Positions 25,436 through 34,513 of a stretch of 64,000 nucleotides of DNA are shown piece by piece; the first letter of the stretch is position 1; each line of letters opens with the position of its first letter. The translations under genes and the position numbers were made by a program. The notes beneath the pieces are model-generated. The model saw nothing but the letters and a program-made list of their open reading frames with translations. It was not told the origin of the DNA and searched no databases. Source of the DNA: Pseudobutyrivibrio sp. UBA3626 (GTDB lineage Bacteria > Bacillota > Clostridia > Lachnospirales > Lachnospiraceae); assembly GCA_002373675.1 (NCBI GenBank), contig DFLF01000008.1:211423-275422 (forward strand). The letters run 5' to 3'.

Positions 25436-25786
25436 TTATATGGAGTTTATATCTACTTCTATTCCATCTCTCCAGATACGCTCAAGATCGTAGAAATCTC
25501 TACCTTCTTCTGTGAAGAGATGTACAATAATATCGCCATAGTCCATAAGAATCCATGGCGAGTTTTTACCGCCCTCTACCTGCTTTGGCAGTATGTCTTG
25601 TTCATACATAACTTTATCAGCGGCATCTTCTAGTGCTTCTAACTGGTTTGGATTACTAGCTGACGCAATTATAAAGTAATCTGCTACAATAGATACTCCT
25701 GATATATCTATAACTTTAATATCAATGGCTTTCTTATCATCAATTGCTTCATATATTTTCTTTACATTTTCTTTTATTTTACTCAT
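25436..25786 (-). CDS. rsfS: Ribosomal silencing factor RsfS
   Basis: RsfS binds ribosomal protein L14 and blocks subunit joining when nutrients are scarce. The 116-residue length is typical. Signatures are VADYFIIASASNPNQLEAL near residue 35 and SPWILMDYGDIIVHLFTEEGRDFYDLERIW near the end. It lies 19 bp after the nadD-yqeK stop, in the conserved order obgE-yhbY-nadD-(yqeK)-rsfS. Confidence 0.95.
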   Translation of the reverse strand: MSKIKENVKKIYEAIDDKKAIDIKVIDISGVSIVADYFIIASASNPNQLEALEDAADKVMYEQDILPKQVEGGKNSPWILMDYGDIIVHLFTEEGRDFYDLERIWRDGIEVDINSI

Positions 25787-25805
25787 TTATTTTTCCTTAT
25801 TTATA

Positions 25806-27026
25806 TTAATCATTAATTAATTCAAGATAATACTCGTATGTTTTATTAGTTTTATCATCGATAAATGCATCTATATCTGTGAGATAGCTAATTGTATCCT
25901 GAAGAATCATTGCCGTTGCAATATCAATATCATAGTATGCCATAGCACGTATTTCATTTAATCTATTAGCCTTGCATCTATTAGGTTCGATATAGTCAGC
26001 CACGAACACAACTTGCTCTAGAAGTGACATATTAGGTCTTCCGGTTGTATGGAATAGAATTGAATTAATTATTCTCTCATCTGTAACATTATACTTGTTT
26101 CTGGCTATATATGCCCCTACTTTACAATGAAGTAGATGTGGGGCTTTGTATTCTGAATCTGTTATTTCTATATTCTTGTCTTCACAGAAACTAATCAATT
26201 CTTCTTTTGTAAAGCTTTTCGCACAATCGTGAAGCAGTCCTGCGTATTGACAAAGATATAGTGGAATGTCATAACGCATACCAAGATTAATTGCTGTATC
26301 CATTACACCAAGGGTGTGATTATATCTTTTTGGCTTCAATATATTAACAAGATCTGTTTTGATATCTTCTATACTATTGAAACTGGAATAGTCATATTCT
26401 TCATATAACATATGTTCAGATATGTAGGATACGGTAGTTTCCTCAATATTAGATGTATTATACAAATTATCTTTACTAATAGTATTTCTAAGTTCTGTGG
26501 AAGATATATCAATATAATCACAATTTAAGAGAATAAATTCTCCATTAAACCTGATAGCATATTCCGATATTAATTTAGATAGAGAATTTGCGTTATTGCT
26601 TCTAATAGCCACAATAATTGAAGCATATTTGCATATTACTTCCGGCTTTCTCCATGAATCAAAACATCTAAGTGAATCTTCCCCCATAATAAAATAATAT
26701 TTGTTGTTAGGGAATTTGTTATGTAATTTCTCTAATGTTTTGTGGGTATAATTGTATTCAATAGAACTAAGCTCAATATCATTAATATAGAATTTATCTT
26801 CATTTGCTATTGTATTTGCAACCATTTTATATCTTGATATTGCAGATACTTTGTCATCAACGTTTTTATGAGGTGGACAGCCATTAGGAATAAACCATAT
26901 CTCATCAAGATTACATTCTTCTAATGCAGATTTGGCAATATTGATATGGCCGCTATGTATTGGATTAAATGTTCCGCCAAGGATTCCAACTTTCCTGCCA
27001 TCATTAAGTTTATTAGTGTGATTCAT
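25806..27026 (-). CDS. nadD: Fused NadD (nicotinate-nucleotide adenylyltransferase) and YqeK (HD phosphohydrolase)
   Basis: The 406-residue product joins two enzymes that are neighbours in many Firmicutes. Residues ~10-205 are NadD, which adenylates nicotinate mononucleotide in NAD synthesis, with GILGGTFNPIHSGH and FIPNGCPPHK. Residues ~215-406 are YqeK, an HD-domain hydrolase of diadenosine tetraphosphate, with RYNHTLGVMDTA and AGLLHDCAKSF as metal-binding His and His-Asp. AGAGG precedes the ATG. There is no internal stop or ribosome site at the junction, so one polypeptide is expected. Confidence 0.93.
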   Translation of the reverse strand: MNHTNKLNDGRKVGILGGTFNPIHSGHINIAKSALEECNLDEIWFIPNGCPPHKNVDDKVSAISRYKMVANTIANEDKFYINDIELSSIEYNYTHKTLEKLHNKFPNNKYYFIMGEDSLRCFDSWRKPEVICKYASIIVAIRSNNANSLSKLISEYAIRFNGEFILLNCDYIDISSTELRNTISKDNLYNTSNIEETTVSYISEHMLYEEYDYSSFNSIEDIKTDLVNILKPKRYNHTLGVMDTAINLGMRYDIPLYLCQYAGLLHDCAKSFTKEELISFCEDKNIEITDSEYKAPHLLHCKVGAYIARNKYNVTDERIINSILFHTTGRPNMSLLEQVVFVADYIEPNRCKANRLNEIRAMAYYDIDIATAMILQDTISYLTDIDAFIDDKTNKTYEYYLELIND

Positions 27027-27040
27027 ATAATACCTCTGGA

Positions 27041-27331
27041 TTAATCCGGTAATTGGATTTTCGGCTTCTTTGCCGGTCTGTATAATATAATCTTTTTGCC
27101 AATAATCCTTACAACATCAGAATGAGTCCTTTCTGAAATTGTAATTGCAAGTGTACTTGTAACTTCTGGACAATTTTTTAGAACTGAAATTTTAATAAGT
27201 TCTCTAGCGGATAATGCTTCATCAACACTATCTATTATCTCGGGTGTCAATGACGACTTTCCGATATTTACAACAGGTTGCATGTCGTTTGTCATTGAAT
27301 ATAAGTATTTTCTTTGTTTTGAATTAAGCAT
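27041..27331 (-). CDS. yhbY: YhbY/CRM-domain ribosome-associated RNA-binding protein
   Basis: This is a single CRM-domain protein that binds pre-50S ribosomes. From the ATG at 27331, which has AAGGAG 6 bases upstream, it has 96 residues and starts MLNSKQRKYLYSM. A TTG 15 bases further up would use the ribosome site itself as codons and was rejected. The CRM signature is VNIGKSSLTPEIIDSVDEAL and the GxxG-like end is RIIGKKIILYR. It lies 17 bp after obgE, a typical arrangement. Confidence 0.93.
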   Translation of the reverse strand: MLNSKQRKYLYSMTNDMQPVVNIGKSSLTPEIIDSVDEALSARELIKISVLKNCPEVTSTLAITISERTHSDVVRIIGKKIILYRPAKKPKIQLPD

Positions 27332-27348
27332 AAAAAACTCCTTCAATA

Positions 27349-28632
27349 TTATTTGTAATATTCGAACAAAAGTCCATACATTTTAACTGTATCGCCCTCT
27401 TCTATGCCCATTTCTTCAAGTTTATCATTTATCTTTTGTTCTTTAATAAAATTCTGGAAAAACAGAAAACCTTTTTCTGATTCCAAATTGGTATAAGATA
27501 ACATTTTCTCAATTTTAGGACCTTCTACTACATAGCGTCCTTCTTTGTCGATTTCTATAGTATAAGGTTCTTCTTTGGTAATAAGATTCATAGGATCAAA
27601 TTCTTGTTCATAGGTTATTATATCATCATCACATGAATTAAGTAAGCTGTTAATGTGCCAAAGTACATCTTTTACACCTTTGCCGCTTACAGCAGACATG
27701 CCGTAAACGTCTACATTATCTGATTCTATATTATTTCTAATCTTTTCTAAGATTTCATCTTCTTTATCAGGACAGACATCCATCTTGTTAGCCACAATTA
27801 CCTGTGGCTTTTTGAGCAGATTGTCGTCGTATTCAAGCATTTCTTTATTGATTGCATTAATATCTTCAATGGGGTCTCTACCTTCCACAGAAGCACCATC
27901 AATTATATGAACAATAACTTTGGTTCTTTCAATATGGCGTAGAAATTCGTATCCTAAGCCCACACCTTCTGATGCACCTTCTATAAGACCTGGAATATCA
28001 GCAATAACAAAGCTATTTGAATTATCCAAGTCCACAACCCCAAGATTTGGCTGTAGAGTAGTAAAATGATAATTGGCAATTTTAGGATTGGCATTACTTA
28101 CACGAGATAGAAATGTGGATTTGCCAACATTTGGAAAGCCAACAAGTCCCACGTCTGCAATAACCTTAAGTTCCAGTATAACTTCAATTTCTACAGATTC
28201 TCCACCTGGTTTTGCATATTTAGGAGCCTGCATTTTAGAAGTGGCAAAATGCTGATTGCCTAGTCCTCCACGACCACCTTCAAGAACTACAACTCTTTTT
28301 GTATCACCTGATAAATCGCATATGACCTTTTTTGATTCTGCATCATATACAACAGTTCCTTCAGGTACTTTAAGAATAATGTCTTCACCATTTTTGCCAT
28401 GACAATTCTTTTTCTTACCCTCTTCACCGGGAGTTGCTGCAAATTTTCTTCTATGACGATAGTCGGCAAGTGTATTTACACCGGGATCTACCTCGAATAT
28501 TACATCGCCGCCTTTTCCGCCATCGCCACCATCGGGACCGCCATTTGGAACGTACTTTTCGCGTCTAAAGCTTACATGACCATCGCCACCGCGACCTGAT
28601 TTAATTATTATTCTTGCTCTATCAGCGAACAT
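27349..28632 (-). CDS. obgE: GTPase ObgE/CgtA
   Basis: Obg is an essential GTPase in 50S ribosome maturation and stress signalling. From ATG 28632 (AAAGGTG 6 bases upstream) it has 427 residues; a GTG three codons earlier is less likely. The N-terminal glycine-rich Obg fold includes GGDGGKGGDVIFE. The G domain has GFPNVGKSTF near residue 165, DIPGLIEGASEG and NKMD. A C-terminal OCT domain is present at about residues 345-427. A terminator separates it from rpmA upstream. Confidence 0.96.
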   Translation of the reverse strand: MFADRARIIIKSGRGGDGHVSFRREKYVPNGGPDGGDGGKGGDVIFEVDPGVNTLADYRHRRKFAATPGEEGKKKNCHGKNGEDIILKVPEGTVVYDAESKKVICDLSGDTKRVVVLEGGRGGLGNQHFATSKMQAPKYAKPGGESVEIEVILELKVIADVGLVGFPNVGKSTFLSRVSNANPKIANYHFTTLQPNLGVVDLDNSNSFVIADIPGLIEGASEGVGLGYEFLRHIERTKVIVHIIDGASVEGRDPIEDINAINKEMLEYDDNLLKKPQVIVANKMDVCPDKEDEILEKIRNNIESDNVDVYGMSAVSGKGVKDVLWHINSLLNSCDDDIITYEQEFDPMNLITKEEPYTIEIDKEGRYVVEGPKIEKMLSYTNLESEKGFLFFQNFIKEQKINDKLEEMGIEEGDTVKMYGLLFEYYK

Positions 28633-28677
28633 TTTTTTCACCTTTCATTACAAATCAATTTGTAATATAACAAATAA

Positions 28678-28715
28678 AAAGCCCTTCTAAACTATATTTC
28701 TATTAGAAGGGCTTT
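28678..28715 (-). terminator. Intrinsic terminator after rpmA
   Basis: AAAGCCCTTCTAA and TTAGAAGGGCTTT form a 13-bp perfect stem with a 12-base loop. On the minus strand it is followed by a run of Ts. It ends the rplU-prp-rpmA transcript 5 bp after the rpmA stop and before obgE, so obgE needs read-through or its own promoter. Confidence 0.9.
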
Positions 28716-28719
28716 AAAA

Positions 28720-29004
28720 CTATTTCTCTACAGGATATACAGAAGCAACTTTCTTGTCTCTTCCCTTTCTTTCGAAATGTAATACACCATCAACCTTAGC
28801 AAAAAGTGTATCATCTCCTCCGATTCCTACATTTGTACCAGGATGAATTCTAGTACCACGTTGTCTGTATAATATGTTTCCAGCTTTAACAAACTGTCCA
28901 TCAGCTCTCTTAGCGCCTAATCTCTTAGACTCAGAGTCACGACCGTTCTTTGTGGAACCCATTCCTTTTTTATGAGCGAAAAATTGAAGGTTCATTTTCA
29001 TCAT
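28720..29004 (-). CDS. rpmA: 50S ribosomal protein L27 with cleavable N-terminal extension
   Basis: L27 contacts the peptidyl-transferase centre. The 94-residue product starts [20 protein letters not shown]. In Firmicutes the segment NLQFFA precedes the mature protein and is removed after the two Phe by the protease Prp. The gene for Prp is next door at 29008. GGAGG is 8 bases before the ATG at 29004. The body shows [15 protein letters not shown] and [13 protein letters not shown], as expected. Confidence 0.97.
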   Translation of the reverse strand: MMKMNLQFFAHKKGMGSTKNGRDSESKRLGAKRADGQFVKAGNILYRQRGTRIHPGTNVGIGGDDTLFAKVDGVLHFERKGRDKKVASVYPVEK

Positions 29005-29007
29005 TTT

Positions 29008-29331
29008 CTACACCTCCCTTATAATAATCTGTAAATACTTCTTAGAATAAGAATCTCTTATTCCTTCTAATCCAAGAACTAGTGATTTTATAAGCAAATT
29101 ACTATCATGTCCAGGATTATTAATTATACAATTAATATAACCCTCATCATCATTAGATTCAACATTTAATGTAGTATCTGTAAGTCTATCAATAGAATTA
29201 ATTGTATTAATAACTAGTGATGATACTCCAGAACATACTATATCACGACCATATTCATCGAAATTGGCATGTCCATCAGTAATAATTCTTACAAAATCAT
29301 TATGTTCTTTGTAAATTGTAACTTTAATCAT
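29008..29331 (-). CDS. prp: Ribosomal-processing cysteine protease Prp
   Basis: Prp (YsxB) cleaves the N-terminal extension of L27. The 107-residue length is typical. The catalytic His is in DGHANFDEYGRDIVCSG (residues ~19-35), and the Cys in the same motif lies 12 residues later. It sits between rplU and rpmA, 3 bp from rpmA, the conserved operon order in Firmicutes. The L27 extension in the neighbouring gene gives its substrate. Confidence 0.95.
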   Translation of the reverse strand: MIKVTIYKEHNDFVRIITDGHANFDEYGRDIVCSGVSSLVINTINSIDRLTDTTLNVESNDDEGYINCIINNPGHDSNLLIKSLVLGLEGIRDSYSKKYLQIIIREV

Positions 29332-29337
29332 AATTGA

Positions 29338-29646
29338 TTAACCGTTGATCTTCTCAATCTTAACTTGAGTAAATGGTTGTCTATGACCATTCTTCTTATG
29401 ATAACCAGTCTTTGGCTTATACTTATAAACGATAACCTTCTTAGCTCTTCCTTCGCGAACTACAGAAGCTTCAACTGAGGCACCTTTTACAGTTGGATCA
29501 CCAACCTTAAGTGAATCGCCACCAATTGCAAGTACTTGGTCGAACTTTACTTTCTTACCAGCTTCAACGCCAAGCTTCTCAATTGTAATGATATCGCCTT
29601 CAGATACTTTGTACTGTTTACCACCTGTTGCAATAATTGCGTACAT
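29338..29646 (-). CDS. rplU: 50S ribosomal protein L21
   Basis: L21 binds 23S rRNA in the large subunit. The 102-residue protein starts [18 protein letters not shown] and ends with [17 protein letters not shown], both diagnostic. AAGGAGGAAAGC precedes the ATG. It is the first gene of rplU-prp-rpmA, behind a strong promoter and a structured leader. Confidence 0.97.
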   Translation of the reverse strand: MYAIIATGGKQYKVSEGDIITIEKLGVEAGKKVKFDQVLAIGGDSLKVGDPTVKGASVEASVVREGRAKKVIVYKYKPKTGYHKKNGHRQPFTQVKIEKING

Positions 29647-29735
29647 AAGCTTTCCTCCTTTTTATCATTACTCGCCAGTTACGGGATATGTCACAATCAA
29701 CATAATTTAATACCCTTCCTGAGCGGCACATACTC
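29647..29735 (-). ncRNA. L21 ribosomal-protein leader RNA
   Basis: Between the promoter and rplU, the minus strand carries about 90 bases with GAAGGGTATT pairing to CATATCCCGTAACTGGCGAG. This pairing with a terminal GGCGAGTAATG is the layout I know from the Firmicutes L21 leader, thought to mediate feedback by L21. The match is by eye; a covariance search with the Rfam L21_leader model would settle it. Confidence 0.65.
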
Positions 29736-29739
29736 TAAT

Positions 29740-29768
29740 ATAATACAGAGTTCATACACATTTGTCAA
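29740..29768 (-). promoter_or_regulatory. Sigma-A promoter of the rplU operon
   Basis: On the minus strand TTGACA and TATTAT are separated by 17 bases. The -35 box is perfect and the -10 box has one mismatch. Transcription would start about 85 bases before the rplU ATG, giving room for the leader RNA. Confidence 0.8.
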
Positions 29769-29819
29769 TATTTTTAATGATTAAATAGATTTTTTCTTAA
29801 TATATTTCTTATTTAAATG

Positions 29820-30527
29820 TCATCTATCCACCCCAATATCATCAAGGGATATTAAATTGTTATCAATTCGTGTATATATGTCAAGTCGTTCAATATAGAG
29901 ATTAACTCTGTCTAGTTCAAATTTGTAGCCTAGGTATTTGAAGAATTCATTCATAATAACTTCTGGTTTAATATTATCGCCTGAACTTGATGAACATTTG
30001 ATATAGAAATATTTTTCTTCGTATTTGAATTCATATATAAGTGGCAAAATATCAATATCTCTTGTTGATTTCTTAGTCTTTTTAGTGATTATACATTCTT
30101 TTTGTGACATGAATTCATCTATGCTTTGGGAAATGTCTGACATATCTCCTATTGCTACCTTTATTTTGTCGTTTAATTCAATCTTATAGGAGGAAGCCCA
30201 AGTTGCAGACATGGCGTTTTTGGCCTTATCTGGAAGGTATCTGAAGGAGAGAATCTTAATTCCTTGCACCATCTCATTATTAAGACGATTAATGCCTTCT
30301 AATGAAGGAATCTCTTCTAACAATTCAATATCCATATATTCTGCACTTGATGTCATTCCAAGTCCTAAGGGATTTCCAAAGGACATAATTTGATGCGGGT
30401 TAAATCCTTCAGAATAAGCGATAGGAAGATTGGCACGACTTATTGCTTTCTGAAAATACCGCATCATATCTAAGTGACCAATGTACTTTAGTACACCCTT
30501 TTTCTCAAATCTTACTCTAACCTTCAT
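29820..30527 (-). CDS. DUF2344 (TIGR03936) radical SAM-linked protein
   Basis: The 235-residue product belongs to a family found next to, or fused with, the radical SAM protein encoded directly upstream. It opens MKVRVRFEKKGVLKYIGHLDMMRYFQKA and continues SEGFNPHQIMSFGNPLGLG, which is diagnostic. The family shares features with the C-terminal part of some RNA-modification enzymes, but its reaction is not established. It begins 61 bp after the radical SAM gene; the only good GGAGG lies about 48 bases before the ATG, so its translation start is weakly signalled. Confidence 0.88.
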   Translation of the reverse strand: MKVRVRFEKKGVLKYIGHLDMMRYFQKAISRANLPIAYSEGFNPHQIMSFGNPLGLGMTSSAEYMDIELLEEIPSLEGINRLNNEMVQGIKILSFRYLPDKAKNAMSATWASSYKIELNDKIKVAIGDMSDISQSIDEFMSQKECIITKKTKKSTRDIDILPLIYEFKYEEKYFYIKCSSSSGDNIKPEVIMNEFFKYLGYKFELDRVNLYIERLDIYTRIDNNLISLDDIGVDR

Positions 30528-30588
30528 AATTGATATCCAATAATTACACTGAAAATATAATTAAATAGATTAAACCTCCAAATTAAAC

Positions 30589-32529
30589 TTATGAATTATC
30601 CTTATTTCTATTAACACATATTCCACCTTTATATACTTTGGCTCCACATCCACTACATTGCTCTCTGCAATTAGGAGTTACAATACCCTTCTTGGCGTTC
30701 TCCCACTCTCTGATGAGGAACTTCTTAGAGATATTGACATTAATGAAGTCCCATGGGAGTATCTCATCAATACTACGCTCTCTATATGCATAGAAATCAA
30801 GACTTATACCACATTTGTCGAAAGCTTCCTGCCATATATTATCATCATAGAATTCAGACCAGGCATCGAATAATGCACCATGCTCGTAAGCATAATATAT
30901 AGCTTTAGATAGCTTCCTATCTCCTCTTGCAAATACACCTTCTAGAACAGATACGTCAGCTTCGTGGTAGTGATAACGAAGGCTCTTCTTATTAAGCTGT
31001 TCATTCATAGTATCCTTAACAAGATGCGCTCTTCTCAGATATTCTTCCTTTGGATACATTCTAGCCCACTGAAATGGCGTAAAAGGCTTAGGAATAAAAA
31101 ATGATGTAGACATTGTAATCTGACATCTGCCATTTCTCTCCTCCTTAGGGAGTATATCATAGTAATTTGAAGCAATCTCGTTACCAAGTTCAGGAATAGC
31201 TTTAATATCCTCTTCTTCCTCAAATGGAAGTCCAAGCATAAAATATAGCTTAACCTTGTTCCAACCGCCTTTAAAGGCCATATTAGAGCCGTTAATTATG
31301 TCTTCCTTTGTAAGGCCCTTGTTAATTACATTTCTCATACGTTGAGAACCGGCTTCCGGTGCGAATGTAAGAGAACTTTTCTTTACATCCTGTACTTTGC
31401 TCATTACATCAAGAGAAAAAGCGTCAATTCTAAGTGAAGGAAGTGATATATTGACATACCTTTCCTTACAAATCTCAATTAAATAATCTATAAGTTCAGG
31501 CAAATCAGAATAATCACTTGATGATAAAGAACATAGAGATATCTCTTCGTGTCCAGTAGCTTCAAGCATTTCTAACGCCTGCTTTTTTAATAATTCAACA
31601 CTTTTCTCACGATTAGGACGATAAATCATACCAGCCTGACAGAATCTACAGCCTCTTATACAACCTCTTTGAATCTCAAGTACGATTCTGTCCTGCGTAG
31701 CCTTGATATAAGGAATAATAGGCTTGGTCGGATAAGGTCCGTTGTCAAAATCTGTAAGCACCACACGATTAACCTTACTTTTTGCCTTGGCGGGAATCTT
31801 TACAATTCTTCCGGATTCGCATATGAAGTCCATATCTATTCCATCATTATATTCTATAGGCTCAAATTCTGCTATAGTGCCATCCTCATTATATGTAACA
31901 TCATACAGACTTGGGACGTAGATACCCTCGACTTGAGATATTGCTCTTAAGAATAGTTCTCTTGAATAATCAGATGAAGCCTTCATATCCTTATATATAT
32001 CAAGGAATTCATCATAGCTGACCTCACCTTCGCCAATATATATAACATCAAAAAATGGCGCAATCGGCTCGGGATTATAGGTACAAGGACCGCCACCCAT
32101 TACAATAGAGTCAGAATCCGTTCTATCCTTTGCCCATATTGGAATCTGTGCCAAATCAAGAATCTGAAGTACATTAGAATAACACATTTCATATTGAAGT
32201 GTTATTCCAAGAAAATCAAATTCTTTCAGCTTATCCTGTGATTCTAACGCAAATAAGGGTATGTTTTTCTCCTTCATGATTTTGTGTAAATCTGGCCATG
32301 GAGAATATACCCTTTCACAATACGTGTCTGAACGTTGATTGAACATTTCGTATAAAATCTGAATTCCCAGATGTGACATGCCAATTTCATACACATCTGG
32401 GAAACACATTGCTATTCTGATATCAATTTCAGATAAATCTTTTTTTATAATATTAAGTTCGTTACCTATATAGCGTGCAGGTTTTTCTACAGCCATAAGG
32501 ATTTCATCGCTAAGAGCAAGTTTTTGCAT
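30589..32529 (-). CDS. TIGR03960-family B12-binding-like radical SAM protein
   Basis: The 646-residue protein has an N-terminal cobalamin-binding-like region (residues ~20-170, with FPDVYEIGMSHLGIQILYE) and a radical SAM core with the cluster motif RGCIRGCRFCQAG near residue 290. GGGPCTYNPEPIAPFFD and EAGSQRMRNVINKG are further family marks. A Cys-rich tail (CREQCSGCGAKVYKGGIC) suggests an additional metal site. The family is always paired with DUF2344, which follows here. The substrate is unknown; a role in tRNA or rRNA modification is a guess from the partner. It starts 1 bp after hisIE. Confidence 0.9.
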   Translation of the reverse strand: MQKLALSDEILMAVEKPARYIGNELNIIKKDLSEIDIRIAMCFPDVYEIGMSHLGIQILYEMFNQRSDTYCERVYSPWPDLHKIMKEKNIPLFALESQDKLKEFDFLGITLQYEMCYSNVLQILDLAQIPIWAKDRTDSDSIVMGGGPCTYNPEPIAPFFDVIYIGEGEVSYDEFLDIYKDMKASSDYSRELFLRAISQVEGIYVPSLYDVTYNEDGTIAEFEPIEYNDGIDMDFICESGRIVKIPAKAKSKVNRVVLTDFDNGPYPTKPIIPYIKATQDRIVLEIQRGCIRGCRFCQAGMIYRPNREKSVELLKKQALEMLEATGHEEISLCSLSSSDYSDLPELIDYLIEICKERYVNISLPSLRIDAFSLDVMSKVQDVKKSSLTFAPEAGSQRMRNVINKGLTKEDIINGSNMAFKGGWNKVKLYFMLGLPFEEEEDIKAIPELGNEIASNYYDILPKEERNGRCQITMSTSFFIPKPFTPFQWARMYPKEEYLRRAHLVKDTMNEQLNKKSLRYHYHEADVSVLEGVFARGDRKLSKAIYYAYEHGALFDAWSEFYDDNIWQEAFDKCGISLDFYAYRERSIDEILPWDFINVNISKKFLIREWENAKKGIVTPNCREQCSGCGAKVYKGGICVNRNKDNS

Positions 32530-32530
32530 A

Positions 32531-33823
32531 TTACCTTCTACTTAATTCCTTTGTTACTTCTTCCCAGGAAATTCCACATTCCACCATAAGCACCATTACA
32601 TGATATAGAAAATCCGATATCTCATATTTAATCTCTTCTTTGTTGGGATTCTTAGCCGCAATAACAATCTCTGTTGCTTCTTCTCCAACTTTCTTGAGAA
32701 TTTTATCGATTCCCTTATCAAATAAGTAATTAGTATAAGAACCTTCCTTTGGATTCTTTCTTCTATCTACAATAATATCATATATTGTTTCGAATATTTT
32801 TAGTGGATTTTTCTCAATATACTCTTTTGTCACAATATCATTGAAGAAACAGCTAGGAGCCCCTGTATGACATGCAATACCACCAACTTGTGATACAAGA
32901 GCAAGAAGTGTATCTTTGTCACAATCAGCTGTCAGTTTCTTTACAAATTGATAATGGCCACTAGTTTCACCCTTTACCCAAAGTGTATTACGACTTCTTG
33001 AGAAATATGTCATTTTACCAGTACGAAGAGTTGCTTCAAAGCTTTCTTCATTCATATAAGCAAGCATAAGAACTTCTTTAGTGATATAATCCTGCACTAT
33101 AACAGGAATAAGCCCCTTGTCATTTGGCGTCAAATCATCCCATTTAAGAAGCGGTTCAAAATTATCGAATGATATACCTCTGTCAGAAAGCTTACTCTTT
33201 AAGCCCATAATATCATATCTATAAATTCTATTAACTACCAGACCGGCAATACCACGAATCTGTGGTGAAGATAATATCTTAACCAGATAGTCTTCATCAT
33301 AATCGTCTACATATACAATGTATGGAATCTTAGTGCTTCCTTCAAAACCATCATTTTCAATTAAGTCTTTGTTGAGAATCAATACTTCATGTACATATTC
33401 ATCAAGTATTTCATGGTTTTTGAACACAAAATCCATATTTTTAATAGATACAAGTATCTTCTCTTTGCCAAATCTATTAGCAGCTTCAACTACAAGATCT
33501 GCAGTCTCTGGCTTAGAGCCATTAAGAACCACTTCATTACATCCTGCATATAGAAATTTCTTGACATCTTCAAGTCTCTTGATATTGCCACCAGCGCAGG
33601 ATTTGATTTCAGAGTTATTATTAATCTCTCTTATAGTCATAATGTTCTTCTCGTGTTCCTCATCATCTTCTGATAAGTCAAAAAGAACTATTTTATCTAC
33701 TCCTGAATCATTAAATTGATTGGCAAGTTCTACGGCATTAATAGGAGCTTCAAGACCTTCTGGTGATTTTACAGCCATGCCGTCTTTGATATAAATTGTA
33801 GATATAATAGTTTTTTGTCCCAT
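32531..33823 (-). CDS. hisIE: HisIE with N-terminal degenerate HisA/HisF-like barrel
   Basis: Residues ~235-335 are phosphoribosyl-AMP cyclohydrolase (His[37 protein letters not shown]). Residues ~340-430 are phosphoribosyl-ATP pyrophosphatase (His[16 protein letters not shown]). Residues 1-215 form a (beta-alpha)8-like domain related to HisF/HisA ([25 protein letters not shown]). In HisF the two catalytic Asp are at positions equivalent to Tyr11 ([10 protein letters not shown]) and Lys128 (LVSIKNM) here, so the barrel is probably inactive and may be structural or regulatory. It follows hisB by 43 bp. No hisA, hisF or hisH was found in the window. Confidence 0.9.
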   Translation of the reverse strand: MGQKTIISTIYIKDGMAVKSPEGLEAPINAVELANQFNDSGVDKIVLFDLSEDDEEHEKNIMTIREINNNSEIKSCAGGNIKRLEDVKKFLYAGCNEVVLNGSKPETADLVVEAANRFGKEKILVSIKNMDFVFKNHEILDEYVHEVLILNKDLIENDGFEGSTKIPYIVYVDDYDEDYLVKILSSPQIRGIAGLVVNRIYRYDIMGLKSKLSDRGISFDNFEPLLKWDDLTPNDKGLIPVIVQDYITKEVLMLAYMNEESFEATLRTGKMTYFSRSRNTLWVKGETSGHYQFVKKLTADCDKDTLLALVSQVGGIACHTGAPSCFFNDIVTKEYIEKNPLKIFETIYDIIVDRRKNPKEGSYTNYLFDKGIDKILKKVGEEATEIVIAAKNPNKEEIKYEISDFLYHVMVLMVECGISWEEVTKELSRR

Positions 33824-33866
33824 TATAGTTATTATCCTTTCAAATTTGTTTGATTAAATATTTATG

Positions 33867-34454
33867 TTATAAATTACCCTTGGTAGAAAGCACATCTATA
33901 ATGCGGGGATCTTTGAGTGTGGCATAGTCAAGGGATTTAGCAAAAGCTTTAAAAATCGCTTCAATAACGTGATGTGCATTGCCACCTTCTAAAACTTTGA
34001 TGTGTATATTCATTCCTGCAGAATAACTGATTGCATAGAAGAATTCCTTTACCATCTCAGTATCAAAGTAGCCTACTCTCTCAACTTCGAATTTATAATC
34101 AAAAGTAAGATATGGTCTGTTACTTAGATCTAGTGATACAAGAACAAGACTCTCATCCATAGGAATAATTGTACTTCCAAATCTTACAATCTGCTTCTTG
34201 TCACCTAGTGCCTTCTTAATTGCCTGTCCTAGTACAATACCAATATCTTCTATTGTGTGGTGGCAATCAACTATTAAGTCACCTTCACATTTTACATCAA
34301 GGTCAAAAAGACCATGTCTGGCAAAACTTTCAAGCATATGATCTAAGAAACCTACCCCTGTGGATACATTAGAATTTCCTTTTCCATCAATATTTAATTC
34401 TAAACTAATATCTGTTTCTTTTGTCTTTCTATTTATACTTGCTTTTCTTTCCAT
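33867..34454 (-). CDS. hisB: Imidazoleglycerol-phosphate dehydratase HisB
   Basis: HisB dehydrates imidazoleglycerol phosphate in histidine synthesis. The ATG at 34454 has GAAGGA upstream and gives 195 residues, starting MERKASINRKTKET; an in-frame extension to 34496 lacks a ribosome site. The Mn-binding motifs are GFLDHMLESFARH, DCHHTIEDIGIVLG and GGNAHHVIEA. It is monofunctional, without the phosphatase domain found in enteric bacteria. It lies between hisD and hisIE. Confidence 0.96.
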   Translation of the reverse strand: MERKASINRKTKETDISLELNIDGKGNSNVSTGVGFLDHMLESFARHGLFDLDVKCEGDLIVDCHHTIEDIGIVLGQAIKKALGDKKQIVRFGSTIIPMDESLVLVSLDLSNRPYLTFDYKFEVERVGYFDTEMVKEFFYAISYSAGMNIHIKVLEGGNAHHVIEAIFKAFAKSLDYATLKDPRIIDVLSTKGNL

Positions 34455-34513
34455 AATTTTTCCTTCGTATTTTTTACTATAAATAATATTTCGCAATATT
34501 ATCTTACATATAT

